From: Burhinus oedicnemus
Lineage: Eukaryota > Chordata > Aves > Charadriiformes > Burhinidae
Length of the DNA: 64,000 nucleotides
Assembly: GCA_008921705.1 (NCBI GenBank)
Contig: VFFE01006970.1
Location: 751,623 to 815,622 of the forward strand
Reading direction: 5' to 3'
Made by a program: the position numbers and the translations under genes. Positions 42,311-52,110 of this stretch are shown here, in pieces. Every line of letters starts with the position of its first letter. Position 1 is the first letter of the stretch. Under the pieces are notes generated by a model that saw nothing but the letters and a program-made list of their open reading frames with translations, did no database searches and was not told the DNA's origin.

Positions 42311-44159
42311 CTACAGCTTCAAAGCTGGAATCCTTAAAACTAAAGTTTGGAATAGCGCAGCTTGACTCTCCACTATCTGCCTTTGTACAAACTCCCTTCT
42401 CCAAAAAGAACCCCAACTTGTCTTACTGAGATTCTTACCACTTTCTTACAAATGGAGTAACCAGCTATAAATGAAAAAGTTCGAGAGGTCATCAAAATTA
42501 AGCTCCAACTATGGCACTATTTCATATTTTTCTACAGCTTTTCCACAGATTTTCTTGCTAGACATTACAGTCAAAGTTGTAACTCCATTTAATAGCATCA
42601 CTTCAAAGCTAATGGACTACTATATGTATCCTCCGATACCGCAAAATTTCAGTTTGCTTTTCTTGGGAGAAAAAACCAAGAGTTTTAATGCTGACAATTT
42701 GTAAAACACCTGATCTGTTCCGCATATGGCACTTAGCAATGACTATTCAAGTTGATGACTATTCTGCAGCTCATCAGTCATCTACACAAGCGTCACAAGG
42801 AAGTAAAGCTTCAGAATTCAAGCTTTTTTCATACTCTTAAATACCCAGCTTTGGTTTCCCTGAGGCAACTCAGCCTTTTCCATATTATTTCTAACAGTCA
42901 TATTTGTTAAGGGCCCTGCCAAAAGTAATAAGAAGGGAAGTAGCATAAGGAAGCACCTTTAACTCAATAAACCATTGGAAAAAAAAACCAAAAAGATGGA
43001 CAAAATGGAAAGCCCAAAATGAGACACATATACGCATGCAAGCACATCTCCTCTCTACCGTAAAGTAGATGCTCACAGGCCTTTGTAGCACTATGGTCCA
43101 GCCTACACTCCAGAAAAATCTCTCTCCTAAACTCTGTCCATAGCACAGTCTGCTTCAGAGAAAGCCAAGGCAAAAAATGAGGTAGGTCTGATAGTGACCC
43201 TGAATACAGGAGTCGTCCTTACTGTTTTTAAGACCTAAATCCATTTGCTAGATAAATCCATAGTGCTGCAAGACAGTTTGTGCCTTCATTGATGAGCTGC
43301 CCTGTTGCTACGTAATGGTTCAGGACATGCAGCAGGACCCGGGTGTTGCCACAGAAGTCTTACGGCTCTGCACATGCAGGAACGGGATTAAAAGGATCCC
43401 CATGGCAACTTTTTTTTTAAAAATCATTATTAAGTTTTAGAGTCTTTCATTTCAGAGCATTCCCACAAACTTGCATTTTCTTGACGAATATCATGTAATT
43501 CCCGTTACACCAAGTGGAGCACAGTTGTCGGCAGCCTATGACAACTCCATGCAAACACACACACTACTGGAAATGGACATGAACTTCTGCACGTGAAGAG
43601 CAGACAGAAACTCAGTCCTTAAGTCCATGTAATACTCAATCATCCGAATGGGGAACTTTTGCCCTCTGCTTTCGCTTTGCTAGCACATTCATGTCTCTCC
43701 TTCTCTTCTCCCAGTCCTTCTAAATATTTACATCCTTCTAAACGCTGGTAGAGTAGACTTCATAGAGGTAGAAAGCCCCCATTCCTTAGCATTAACAGCC
43801 TGTAGAGCAACTCGTGCCTCAAATGTCAGCTTCTTGAGTATGACTACCATTACAACAGTTTAAGCTGTATGAGCTTAGTATAAGCTCTATGAGCTGTCAT
43901 TCAGCAAACAAAAAGTAAATATTTAAGCTTCGTTAGATAAACTAATATAGATTTTTCCAGGTGGATTGCCTTTTTGAACAGATTCTGCCATTGAGAGATT
44001 GGTACTGAATTAAAACTAGAATATTGTTAAGAGCAGCAAGTCCTTATCAAACTACAGCCATTATAAATAACCTCAGACAAAAGAAGTTAAATTACAAGAC
44101 TCGCTTAAAAACATCCTGATGTTTGGAAAGTAATTGCAGGTCTTTGAATTTTCTCAGCT

Positions 44160-44700
44160 CCTCAGAAATCTAAAACACATCCGACATGTTCCCTTCCCGA
44201 GCCAGTGAAAGCCATGACATTCGACGGCACTCGCCTGTGCAACATGTCAACGTCTTGCAACGCGGCAGTGGAATCCACACATGTCCTCCAAAGGGGAGGC
44301 AGAGGAGGTGATTGACACAGTTTCAGCTCACTGATCCATGCAGGGCCTTTAAAATTAGTACTAAATATATGAAAAGCAAAATAATACACAGTTTGAATCA
44401 ATTTAAATATTCATTTTATCCTCCACATGCAATATGCCATCCTGTGGGAGAGATGAGCTAATCCATCTGCTCTTTTTCCAGCTCTATGACAGTTAATCTT
44501 CTGTCGGTGGGTTCATTTTAAACCATACAAAAACTCATATGCTGACACGGGCTCCGCTTGTTTTGTCCTTTTCATTTGCAGAGTTTTAACTGGTACTTCA
44601 GTCCACAACTTCTTATCGTACACATTTTCATAGTCGAAATTTAGGCAGTCGCTTATTTGCATAACCAATTCCAGGTGCAACTCTGTATCTCAGCAACATT
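44160..44700. promoter_or_regulatory. Candidate enhancer with PBX/MEIS-like and octamer sites, about 2.5 kb inside the CpG island
   Basis: Complex sequence with more CpG than its surroundings. TGATTGAC at 44309-44316 is a PBX-type site, TGACAG at 44487-44492 a MEIS-type site followed by TTAATC, and ATTTGCAT at 44655-44662 a perfect POU octamer with CCAAT just after it. It lies at the start of intron 1, a usual place for enhancers. Without alignment to other birds this remains a suggestion. Confidence 0.35.
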
Positions 44701-44780
44701 AGAGTCCATAGGCTATTAAAGGATCCATAAACCAACCGTGTATATCAAGGAATTAAAAAAAATGAGAAGATACTAGAAAG

Positions 44781-44921
44781 ACTCCGACTCTGGAGACATT
44801 CCAAACCCGCCTGGACACCATCCTGTGCAACCTGCTCTAGGTGACCCTGCTCTGGCAGGGGGGTTGGACTAGATGATCTCCAGAGGTCCCTTCCAACCCC
44901 TGTGATTCTGTGATTCCATGA
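44781..44921 (+). mobile_element. CR1 LINE, short 3' end fragment
   Basis: It starts inside the ORF2 tail (GACTCTGGAGACATTCC region), passes the ORF2 stop and the GGTTGGACTAGATGATCTCC motif, and ends with GTGATTCTGTGATTCCATGAA. Over 129 aligned bases it differs from the copy at 1095-1223 by only two substitutions, so both belong to one subfamily. Confidence 0.93.
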
Positions 44922-46435
44922 ATACCCACAGTCTTGAGCCTGCTCCCTGTCCAGCCATCCAGCCCAGAGCTCGGCACTTTTATCTCACACTTTTGAGCAG
45001 GAATATTTTCCCTGTCTTCACTTCTCACATCCTTTAATATTAGGCCCAATGCTTTATCACTGCCCTGAACAAAATGCCACTGAAGTAATGGCTCTTTTGC
45101 CTGAATAAAGAATTCCAGACAGGGCCTTTTATTGCAAACGTTCAGGTCATACCAGCAAGACCATCACAAAAACCCTGAGAGCAATAAAATCTAACGTGTT
45201 TCATTTCCCCTTACTTTCAGATAACTGTAAACAATGTTAAACAGTAGGATTTTCCTTTTTCAGGGAAGATTTTGCTTTGAACATTGAAATCTATTTTGAA
45301 GAACGCTCTTTACAGAGCTGCTCTGAGCAGGCATATTACATAGCAGGGCGCTTACTTCAAGGAAGAGGTTAAAACCCAGTTCAGCATTTATAATTCTGTA
45401 AAGGAACACCAGTAAGTCAGCAAAATATTGTCGCATCTCGAAGTTTAATGTAATTTATCCAAACCAGACTTGACTGCCACAACGCAAAGACCACTAATGC
45501 ACTCGCCCCAAAGTTCTCATGACAGGTTCACGGTTTACTCATTGAACTGTCTTGGGTACCTCTCAAAACACAGAGACTTTCAGAAACGTGCTTTGTTGGA
45601 GACAACGTGTTTAAAGCAGCAGAAGAACATATTTTCACCCGGATTTCAATCACAGTACTTGCAACGCTACAAATGATACGTGAGGAAAACAAAGTTGTTG
45701 CGGCCAAGACCATTTCCCCTTATCCACTACCATCCTTCCTCCGAACTCGGCAAGGTGCGATCCATCAGACAGGACCAGACCTGCCCACGGCTGCTGGTCA
45801 CACTCATTTCCAGGCTCAACTTCTGAAACTATAGTGGCTATCTAGGTGGTTTTCCTCAAACGGTGCTAATCAAAGGCAGGTGCTTCATCTCTTTGCACCT
45901 CGCCCTAAATGAAGGTTCATCTGCAACTCAGAATATAAAATGAAGAAATGAAAGCTTGAAGCAACATATATGCGTTTGCTCAGTAAAAATGAAAGTACTC
46001 CAGAGAAACGATTGAGCATTCGCACCAAAATAAACAGGTTAAATACTAAACAGTAAGCTTCATAATCCAAAAAGTCAGCACGATTGTAATAACTGCTGTT
46101 TTTGTAAAGTTCACATAATTATTTTTAAAAACAGATCTGCAGCTCTGCGTGTTAGTCACTGGTTTCTAACCACAAACCTTCATCCAGCCTCACAATTTTT
46201 AATGTTATCATTTAATGCGCCTGTTGTTTTTAAATAACTGATTTTATATTGATGCAATACAAAAGCAGAGTATGCAATGTACATCACCTGTCATTTATGG
46301 AAAGTATTTGATGTATTACATTTTTGAAGTGTTTTAAAAATGCACTATCTGCAAATTCATTATTTTTCTGAGTTCTCAAAATATGGGGGAGGTATCTCAG
46401 TCACCGATTTGAAAAAACTCCTACACAATCTGTTC

Positions 46436-46453
46436 TTTTTTTTTTTTTTTTTT
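46436..46453. repeat. Poly(T) tract, T18
   Basis: Eighteen T residues followed by CAG. Read on the plus strand it resembles a pyrimidine tract with an acceptor, but no coding sequence follows. Confidence 0.93.
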
Positions 46454-46916
46454 CAGAAATAAAAATGTTGGAAGCTAAATAGCTGTAATAAAACATTTTG
46501 AAGTCAAAAAGGGTTTGCTTATAATACTGATAATCTGTAGCTCCTTCAAGTTTTTTATTAATATTTACTAATTTCTTAGGATATGAAGTATCACATTATT
46601 CTTTTACCATTACTATTATTCTATGGATTGAGAACGCTTCAGAAACAGCAAAACTATGTATGTTACTGAATATAATTATAACTCAACAGCTATAAATGCC
46701 AGGATTGAATAACTGAAAACATATGCTATATGCCTGAAATTTTAAGGATGATGAAAGTGTCACATTAGTAGCACGCAGCATGTTATGAAGAACTCCCACA
46801 ATGTAGCAGTTGTTCAAAAGTTGTACCCATCCGGTCATTCTATCTTTATAAAAAGATATATAATACTAGATGGTGATTTATTCAAAACACAGCTGCAGCC
46901 TAACTTAAAGGTAGTA

Positions 46917-46962
46917 ACAAAAAAAACCAAACCCAACCAACACCAAAACCAAAAAAACCTTT
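46917..46962. repeat. A-rich low-complexity tract (AACC-type)
   Basis: A runs with CCAAACCCAACCAACACC in between, close to the CpG island. Confidence 0.85.
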
Positions 46963-47278
46963 TTAAATTACAGCGTTAAAGCCACGTCGGTGCACGCAGA
47001 ATAACAGAAAAGCATTTCCAGAAAGGCCAAATTTTATTCTCATTAGACTTTATTTCGGGGGAGGACAGGTGAGGAGGGAGGGAGCGGGAGAGGCAGAGCA
47101 CACGTCAGCCCGCCGGACCCTTCCCGTTCCATGTACATCATGGATCTCTAAATGCCGCCCCTAGGGACGGGGATGGCGACCCCCCACCCACGCGTGGGTG
47201 CCCTGGCCCCGGCCGGAGGAGCGGGCTGGGCGCCCTTCGCCCGGCGGGGCGGTTTCACGGCAGCGGGGGCGGAGGGGG

Positions 47279-47298
47279 NNNNNNNNNNNNNNNNNNNN
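47279..47298. other. Assembly gap (20 N) inside the CpG island
   Basis: Twenty N bases between two G-rich edges. A round 20-base gap usually marks unknown length. Open frames drawn across it on either strand are artefacts. Confidence 0.99.
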
Positions 47299-47426
47299 GG
47301 GCAGGGGGAGAAAAGCCCGACTGTAAAACGGCTGCGATGGACGGTGTCGCCGGGCGCCTCGAGGGAGCCGTGCTGGCGGGCAGCGCAGATGGGGTGGCGG
47401 CCCTTGGCCGGGCACTGCCGGCGGCG

Positions 47427-47484
47427 GGGAGAGGGGAGAGGGGAGAGGGGAGAGGGGAGAGGAGAGGAGAGGAGAGGAGAGGAG
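47427..47484. repeat. Polypurine minisatellite (GAGAGGG / GAGAG units)
   Basis: About five GAGAGGG-type 7-bp units followed by about five GAGAG-type 5-bp units, purine only for nearly 60 bases. On the minus (gene) strand this is a CT-rich tract of the kind often found in CpG-island promoters. Confidence 0.95.
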
Positions 47485-47640
47485 CGGAGCTGCACCTTGT
47501 TCTTTTGCCTGCCTCATGCCGGGGGTGCAGTAGTGGGGCAAAAGGGAGAGAGGGCAACCCCAGCAGGGAGAGGGCACCGCAGGCGGCTCCTTTGCCCGCG
47601 CTGTCCCCTGAGCTGCACCGCCAAGGTATGGTGGCTGCAG

Positions 47641-50600
47641 GTGCGAAAATCCACCGTCCCTGCTAGAGCTGTTCTTCTCCTCGTGTCCCCCGCATCGCTC
47701 TGGAGGCTACCTCGAGGGGGCAATTCCCACAGACCCTGTGCCACAGTGTCTGATTGTAGGAGTCCCTCCCAAGCGCAGAGCGATTCCTCCTAGGATGGCC
47801 GTGGGAGCTTTTCAGGCACCCACCCTTCCTAGGAGCCTCTGCTCTGAGGAGGTGGCAGCCCCCCCGGAGCTCCAGGCTGAGGATAAATACGGCTGAAGGG
47901 TGTTTTCCTGCTAGTAAGTTGGCCGGTGCACAGCTTCGCCTGCATTTGTGTTCGCCCTGCTTCTCCTGCCAAGGCTGAGGCGACGGCCATCGAGATGTTC
48001 CCTCTGCCGGTGTCGGCTGCTGAATGCCAGCTGCTGATGCTGACATTTAATATCTGTACGTGAGGAAAAAAGAGGATTCCCTCAGCTCCAAAGTGGCAGC
48101 AGCAAAGGAATCCCTTTGCATGGCAGAGGCAGCGAGAGAAGCTCTCCCATTTCGGTACGTGGGGCTGAAGTGGTAGTGATGAGGGCTAGTAAGGCACTCC
48201 TAAGGTTGTTAACACCTCTCCTTGGAGTCCCAGGAAGAGTCTCCCTAGCACCATTAGTTAGACTTGACCCTCACTTTAAAGGTTGTACTTACCCGTGCGA
48301 AGAAACTTCTTTTTACTGAAAACTGGGGCTTTGACACTGTAAATTTCCTCGACTTTGGCTCTAGACATGTGTCTCCTGTGTCACATTCCTGCCAGCACGC
48401 TGAAGAGGCAGTCTGCTTCTAAAGAGGTTGCGTTACCTAAAGCCACTGAAACAATAAACCTCACTTGCAAATTAAGGCTGACTTTTTTCCTTATGAAAGG
48501 TTTGAAAGGTATGCAGGATCCTTACATACTGGGTTATTGTTGTTGAAAGAGCGTGTCATAATTTTAATTAGAAAGCAGTAGTTTGAAAGGATTAGAAGTA
48601 AATACCCAAGATCAGACTGAAACCTGGCATATAATTTATAACACCATTGTGTAATTCTCATTGTGCTGAAAAGTTCTTCATGGGTGAGGTGAGGGGAAGT
48701 AAGCTCTCAGTAAATATGTATGAAGTCCTATAGTTCATAATTACAGAATGCACTGAGCTTCCTATAGCTTGCCATGGTAATTTGTAGCTAGAGAGTTTTC
48801 CAGTAAAGCGTATGTGACCCAGCACTGTCCCAGTGCTCAGTATCTATTACTTTTAAAGCCCCTTTATAGTGGTTCTAGCAAATTATGGAACGGTAAAACA
48901 GGGAGCTTTCTTCCCCACTTCAGTAAAGAGATGATGTGTTGAGAATGGGATCAAATTACCTTTATTCTTCTTCTCATAGAGCATAGCCATCTCATAAATA
49001 CTGGGGTAAATCCCACTGTTTTACTCAGGCAAATGTTCTTGTTTCCGTCTCACTGAAGAGTGTTGGCTTGGCTACGGTAGGAAGGATTTGGCTCATTATG
49101 AGTGATGATAAAATTATCCAGCCATGGTATTTAACTTGATGACCTATTACAGCAATGAATTCTATAGTCAGGACATGTGCTACATAAAAGTATTTTTTTT
49201 TACTTTGCTCTAAATTTATTGCTGCCTCATTTTATTATTGTTCTCTCTTTCTAGGGTAAGAAGTCAAAAGGAGAGCTGAATGACTTTTCATGCTGACCTT
49301 CTTAAACTATAGTGTCTCAGCCAAAATGCCTTAACCAAAGTCTTTCGGCTGTTTTCATCTTTCAGTTTAGTGGCCCTCATCTTGCCGTCACACCTGCATG
49401 AGTCAGGCCTTTTATGTAAAGCGTATGGGACAGGCTTCTGCACAGATGCTGAACTGCAGGATTATGTCCTAACTCATCTTTTATAATTACTCTGGTCCAT
49501 ATAGTGCATTAAAAATTACTGTGTTTAAAAAAAATCTATCTAAATATACATGTTCTTGTTAGGTGAGCCTCAATTTGTTAGGTAGTAAATGTAAAAGTAA
49601 GTACACAGTAAAATTCAACATTGAAAGAAAAATAAAAAGAACGGGAATGAGTTTACAACTGAAGTACAAGCCTGAACCCAGCCGTATAGGCTATGTATCT
49701 GCTTAAATAACCGTTCTCTGAACATCCATGGACATGGATGGAGAGCCTCAGAGAACAGGTTTGGGCACGCAAACTTCCTGGATCATCACCTCAGCCTGCA
49801 AGCTCACAAAAGATGTTGCCTTTCTGTCATGGTACACTGTCAAAACCAAAACTCCTGGAGTTCGACTGGCAATCATAGCTGCTACAGCAATACCGATTGT
49901 AAATAATACCAGTAAATAGTTCAAGTATGTCTAATTATATGCTTTTTGTGCCTATTTAATCAATAGGACAACTCCTGAAGTAGAGCACTGTTCAGCCTGA
50001 ATAATGGTGGCAGAATGAGATCCAGGCTCTGACACTGGTACATTTAGTGGACATTAGTTTTATGTATATGAAGCCAGACTCTATAGTGGGTACCAGCGGT
50101 GGGTACAAGCATAACCGTGGGTTCCCCAGAAACTTCATGGTCTTTCTGCCAGGGTCTCGAGAAAACATACAAGAAGCTCAGCAATGACAAGTTGAAATCT
50201 TGCCCTGAAGATAGGGAAACGAATTTGTCTCTCAAAAGATATTGTTTCTGGTGCTGGATATTAAAGCCAGTTCTTCCAGAGGAAGGAAGATGAAAACAAG
50301 TGGTGGAGGTAAGTTGACAGTAACCAAAGCTGAGGTCTAATAAACCCAGTTGGATTAAATAAACAAACAAACAAAGAAAGTGAAAAAGCTAATACTTTCT
50401 CAAAGTTAAGAGAGCTTGTTTGTGTTTTGATAAGAAATAAATTCCTGATTTTTACAAGTGAGGCTTTATTTGATAAGAAGTGAAGTCTTCCATCAGGATT
50501 AGCTCATGCTACAGATTTCTGCTTTGAATGCTGTATCTGTGTTACTACAGAGTATTTTATTCCACAGCTTGGGACAACATGTAAAGCAAGTTGCTGCTCT

Positions 50601-51743
50601 CCTTGAATAAAGACACTGGGTTCATTCCCTGCCTGATAGGGCTGACATCTGTCCTCTGTTCCCCAGAGTCTTTTTGCCTTCGGAGTGGTGTCTGAGCCGA
50701 TGTCTCATCAATGCAAGGATCGCTGTCCCTGCCAGGGCAGGTGTCTTCAAAGGAGAAGAGAGAATGACAGGGAGGGAGAGGGAAATAATGACTAGCGTTG
50801 GTGCCAGGGGGCTGTGGGCAAGTAAAGGAGGAGGAGGAAGGTCCATGGCAGGGCAGAGATGCAGTGAGGTAGTAAGCCTCTGAAGAAGGTAGAGGTAGAT
50901 CAGGAAAGTTTAGAGGAGCTATGGGGCTTAGATGGAGTTGGGGACCCAAGCCAACTCAGGGACACACACCGTACTGACCGCTTGTCCCTGGCACTGGAGC
51001 AGCAGGGAGGTGTGAAGGCCCTGGGGTGGGAAGGAGGTCCGTCCCAGCTGAGAGAAGCAGGTGGATCTCCCACCTGTGCCGTGCCAGGCTGCGTGGCCCA
51101 CCACCCCACCGGTGGCTGGCTGTCGCTCACTCCACGTCCATGGACAACCTCCACATGTACGACAAAAGAGGCCAAAAAGGCAACGTCACTCACTTAATTT
51201 GGGGCCTACATTGAGATCTTGCTATTTCTTCATTTTTCACCACTCATCTCCTTCAACCTGCCTGAAAGCACAAGTGTTTTAAAATAGTGTTTCAAAGGCA
51301 AATATCTTGCCCTTAAAGTACGTGCTTTACATCCCCGATGGTTTAATTTGACATAAATATGGAGGGGAGACGGGTGTGCAATTGATATTGTTTTTGTATA
51401 ATCAGAAATACAAATCATAATCCCCCAAAGATGTTTAATAATTTAAAGTATTCAGAACTCAATTAAGGCTATTAAGAGATTAGAAATTAGATTAAAGGTG
51501 GCTAAAGGGTAAAAATTCAAGGACTTCAAACACCTTTTGTAATACAAAGGCTGTTAAAAAATGAACAGGCTGAGAATTTCCCCAGGAAATTCCTATCATT
51601 TTAATTAGGTTTCTTCCTTTAAAATAAAAAAAGAAACCACTCCGTACACAATTTGAGTCCCACTGCCTCTCTTGAACAGTGGACTCAAGTAATTGCATGT
51701 TGAGACCTCCTCCTTCCCCAGGTTTGTGGGGATGTGCAGAGGC
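47641..51743. other. 5' flank of CNKSR2: no gene recognised
   Basis: GC content drops back to background after about 48.0 kb. There are several short open frames on both strands, none with a recognised domain. The part at 48.96-49.10 kb vaguely resembles old amniote repeats, but too weakly to call. I see nothing else that can be named. Confidence 0.6.
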
Positions 51744-51850
51744 TTAATAGATTTTCAAGATCAGGAGGGACCACCCCGACCATCTGACAAGTCCTCCTGC
51801 ATTGACACCTGCCAAAGAATTTCTCCCAGCCTTTTCTGCAATGAGGGAAA
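51744..51850 (-). mobile_element. Old, diverged CR1 3' end (reptile/archosaur-type)
   Basis: The plus strand carries ATAGATTTTCAAGATCAGGA then GGGACCA..GACCATCTGACAAG.CCTCCTGCATT and AGAATTTCTCCCAG. This follows, base for base with scattered changes, the reverse complement of the older CR1 tail abundant in turtles and crocodilians (pattern ATAGATT..AAGGCCAGAAGG / GACCATCTAGTC / CCTCCTG / ATAGAA). The recognition is from memory, not from a search. The copy may extend faintly to about 51930. Confidence 0.7.
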
Positions 51851-52042
51851 TTATCTTTCCTCTGATCATATCTCTTCTTCGAACCGAAGTGTATCTATTT
51901 CTCATTTCCTCACATATGGAGTCAAGTGGCTGGTTCATTTTGTTGCTGAAAAGAACAGGAATCCCTCAATGTGACAAACTCTTCTCTTTCTGCATCCCAC
52001 GGTTACTCCCAGCCAAGGCTCTCAATGCAGCCCCACGGCGAC

Positions 52043-52110
52043 GCAATGCTGCCACAGGGCAAGAGGGATGCTGCCATGGGGAAAGAGGGATGCTGCCATG
52101 GGGAAGGTGC
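52043..52110. repeat. 22-bp tandem repeat, about three copies
   Basis: Units of the form ATGCTGCCATGGGGAAAGAGGG, the first diverged (ATGCTGCCACAGGGCAAGAGGG) and the last partial. Confidence 0.9.

Larger units (their letters stand above)
33006..47040 (-). other. CNKSR2: CNKSR2 intron 1, proximal half (inferred)
   Basis: About 14 kb between the CR1 at 32.5-33.0 kb and the CpG island. It carries the CA/CG tract at 35.0 kb, A-rich tracts, one CR1 tail at 44.8 kb and the candidate regulatory blocks. I saw no exon encoding the expected CNKSR2 N-terminus. Its status as intron depends on the promoter being in the CpG island. Confidence 0.6.
47041..47640 (-). promoter_or_regulatory. CNKSR2: CpG island, probable CNKSR2 promoter / first-exon region
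   Basis: The only strongly GC- and CpG-rich stretch in the window, standing out sharply from AT-rich flanks. It contains GC boxes (CCGCCCC at 47155-47161, GGGGCGG at 47246-47252, GGGGGCGG at 47265-47272 next to the gap) and a CRE half site CGTCA at 47103-47107. It lies about 36.5 kb upstream of the SAM exon on the gene's strand, and CNKSR2 is known to have a long first intron. No start codon with the expected N-terminus is visible, so the assignment is by position and composition. Edges are by eye. Confidence 0.65.

Noticed and set aside
42017..42337. 106-codon plus-strand open frame as a gene
   Set aside because: No domain recognised. The bases are better explained as a candidate regulatory block.
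44521..44640. Possible CNKSR2 exon 1, because the minus strand has a KLWTEVPV stretch superficially like the VVDWMK end
   Set aside because: The residues do not match the expected N-terminus, the frame ends in a stop, and no donor in the right phase follows.
47152..47793. 213-codon plus-strand frame and matching minus-strand frames in the CpG island
   Set aside because: They cross the 20-N gap, whose true length and frame are unknown, and lie in GC-rich sequence that is low in stop codons on every frame.
48960..49100. Faint resemblance to old amniote repeats (GGTAAATCCCACTG.TTTACTCAGG)
   Set aside because: Too short and diverged to call by eye; needs a profile search.
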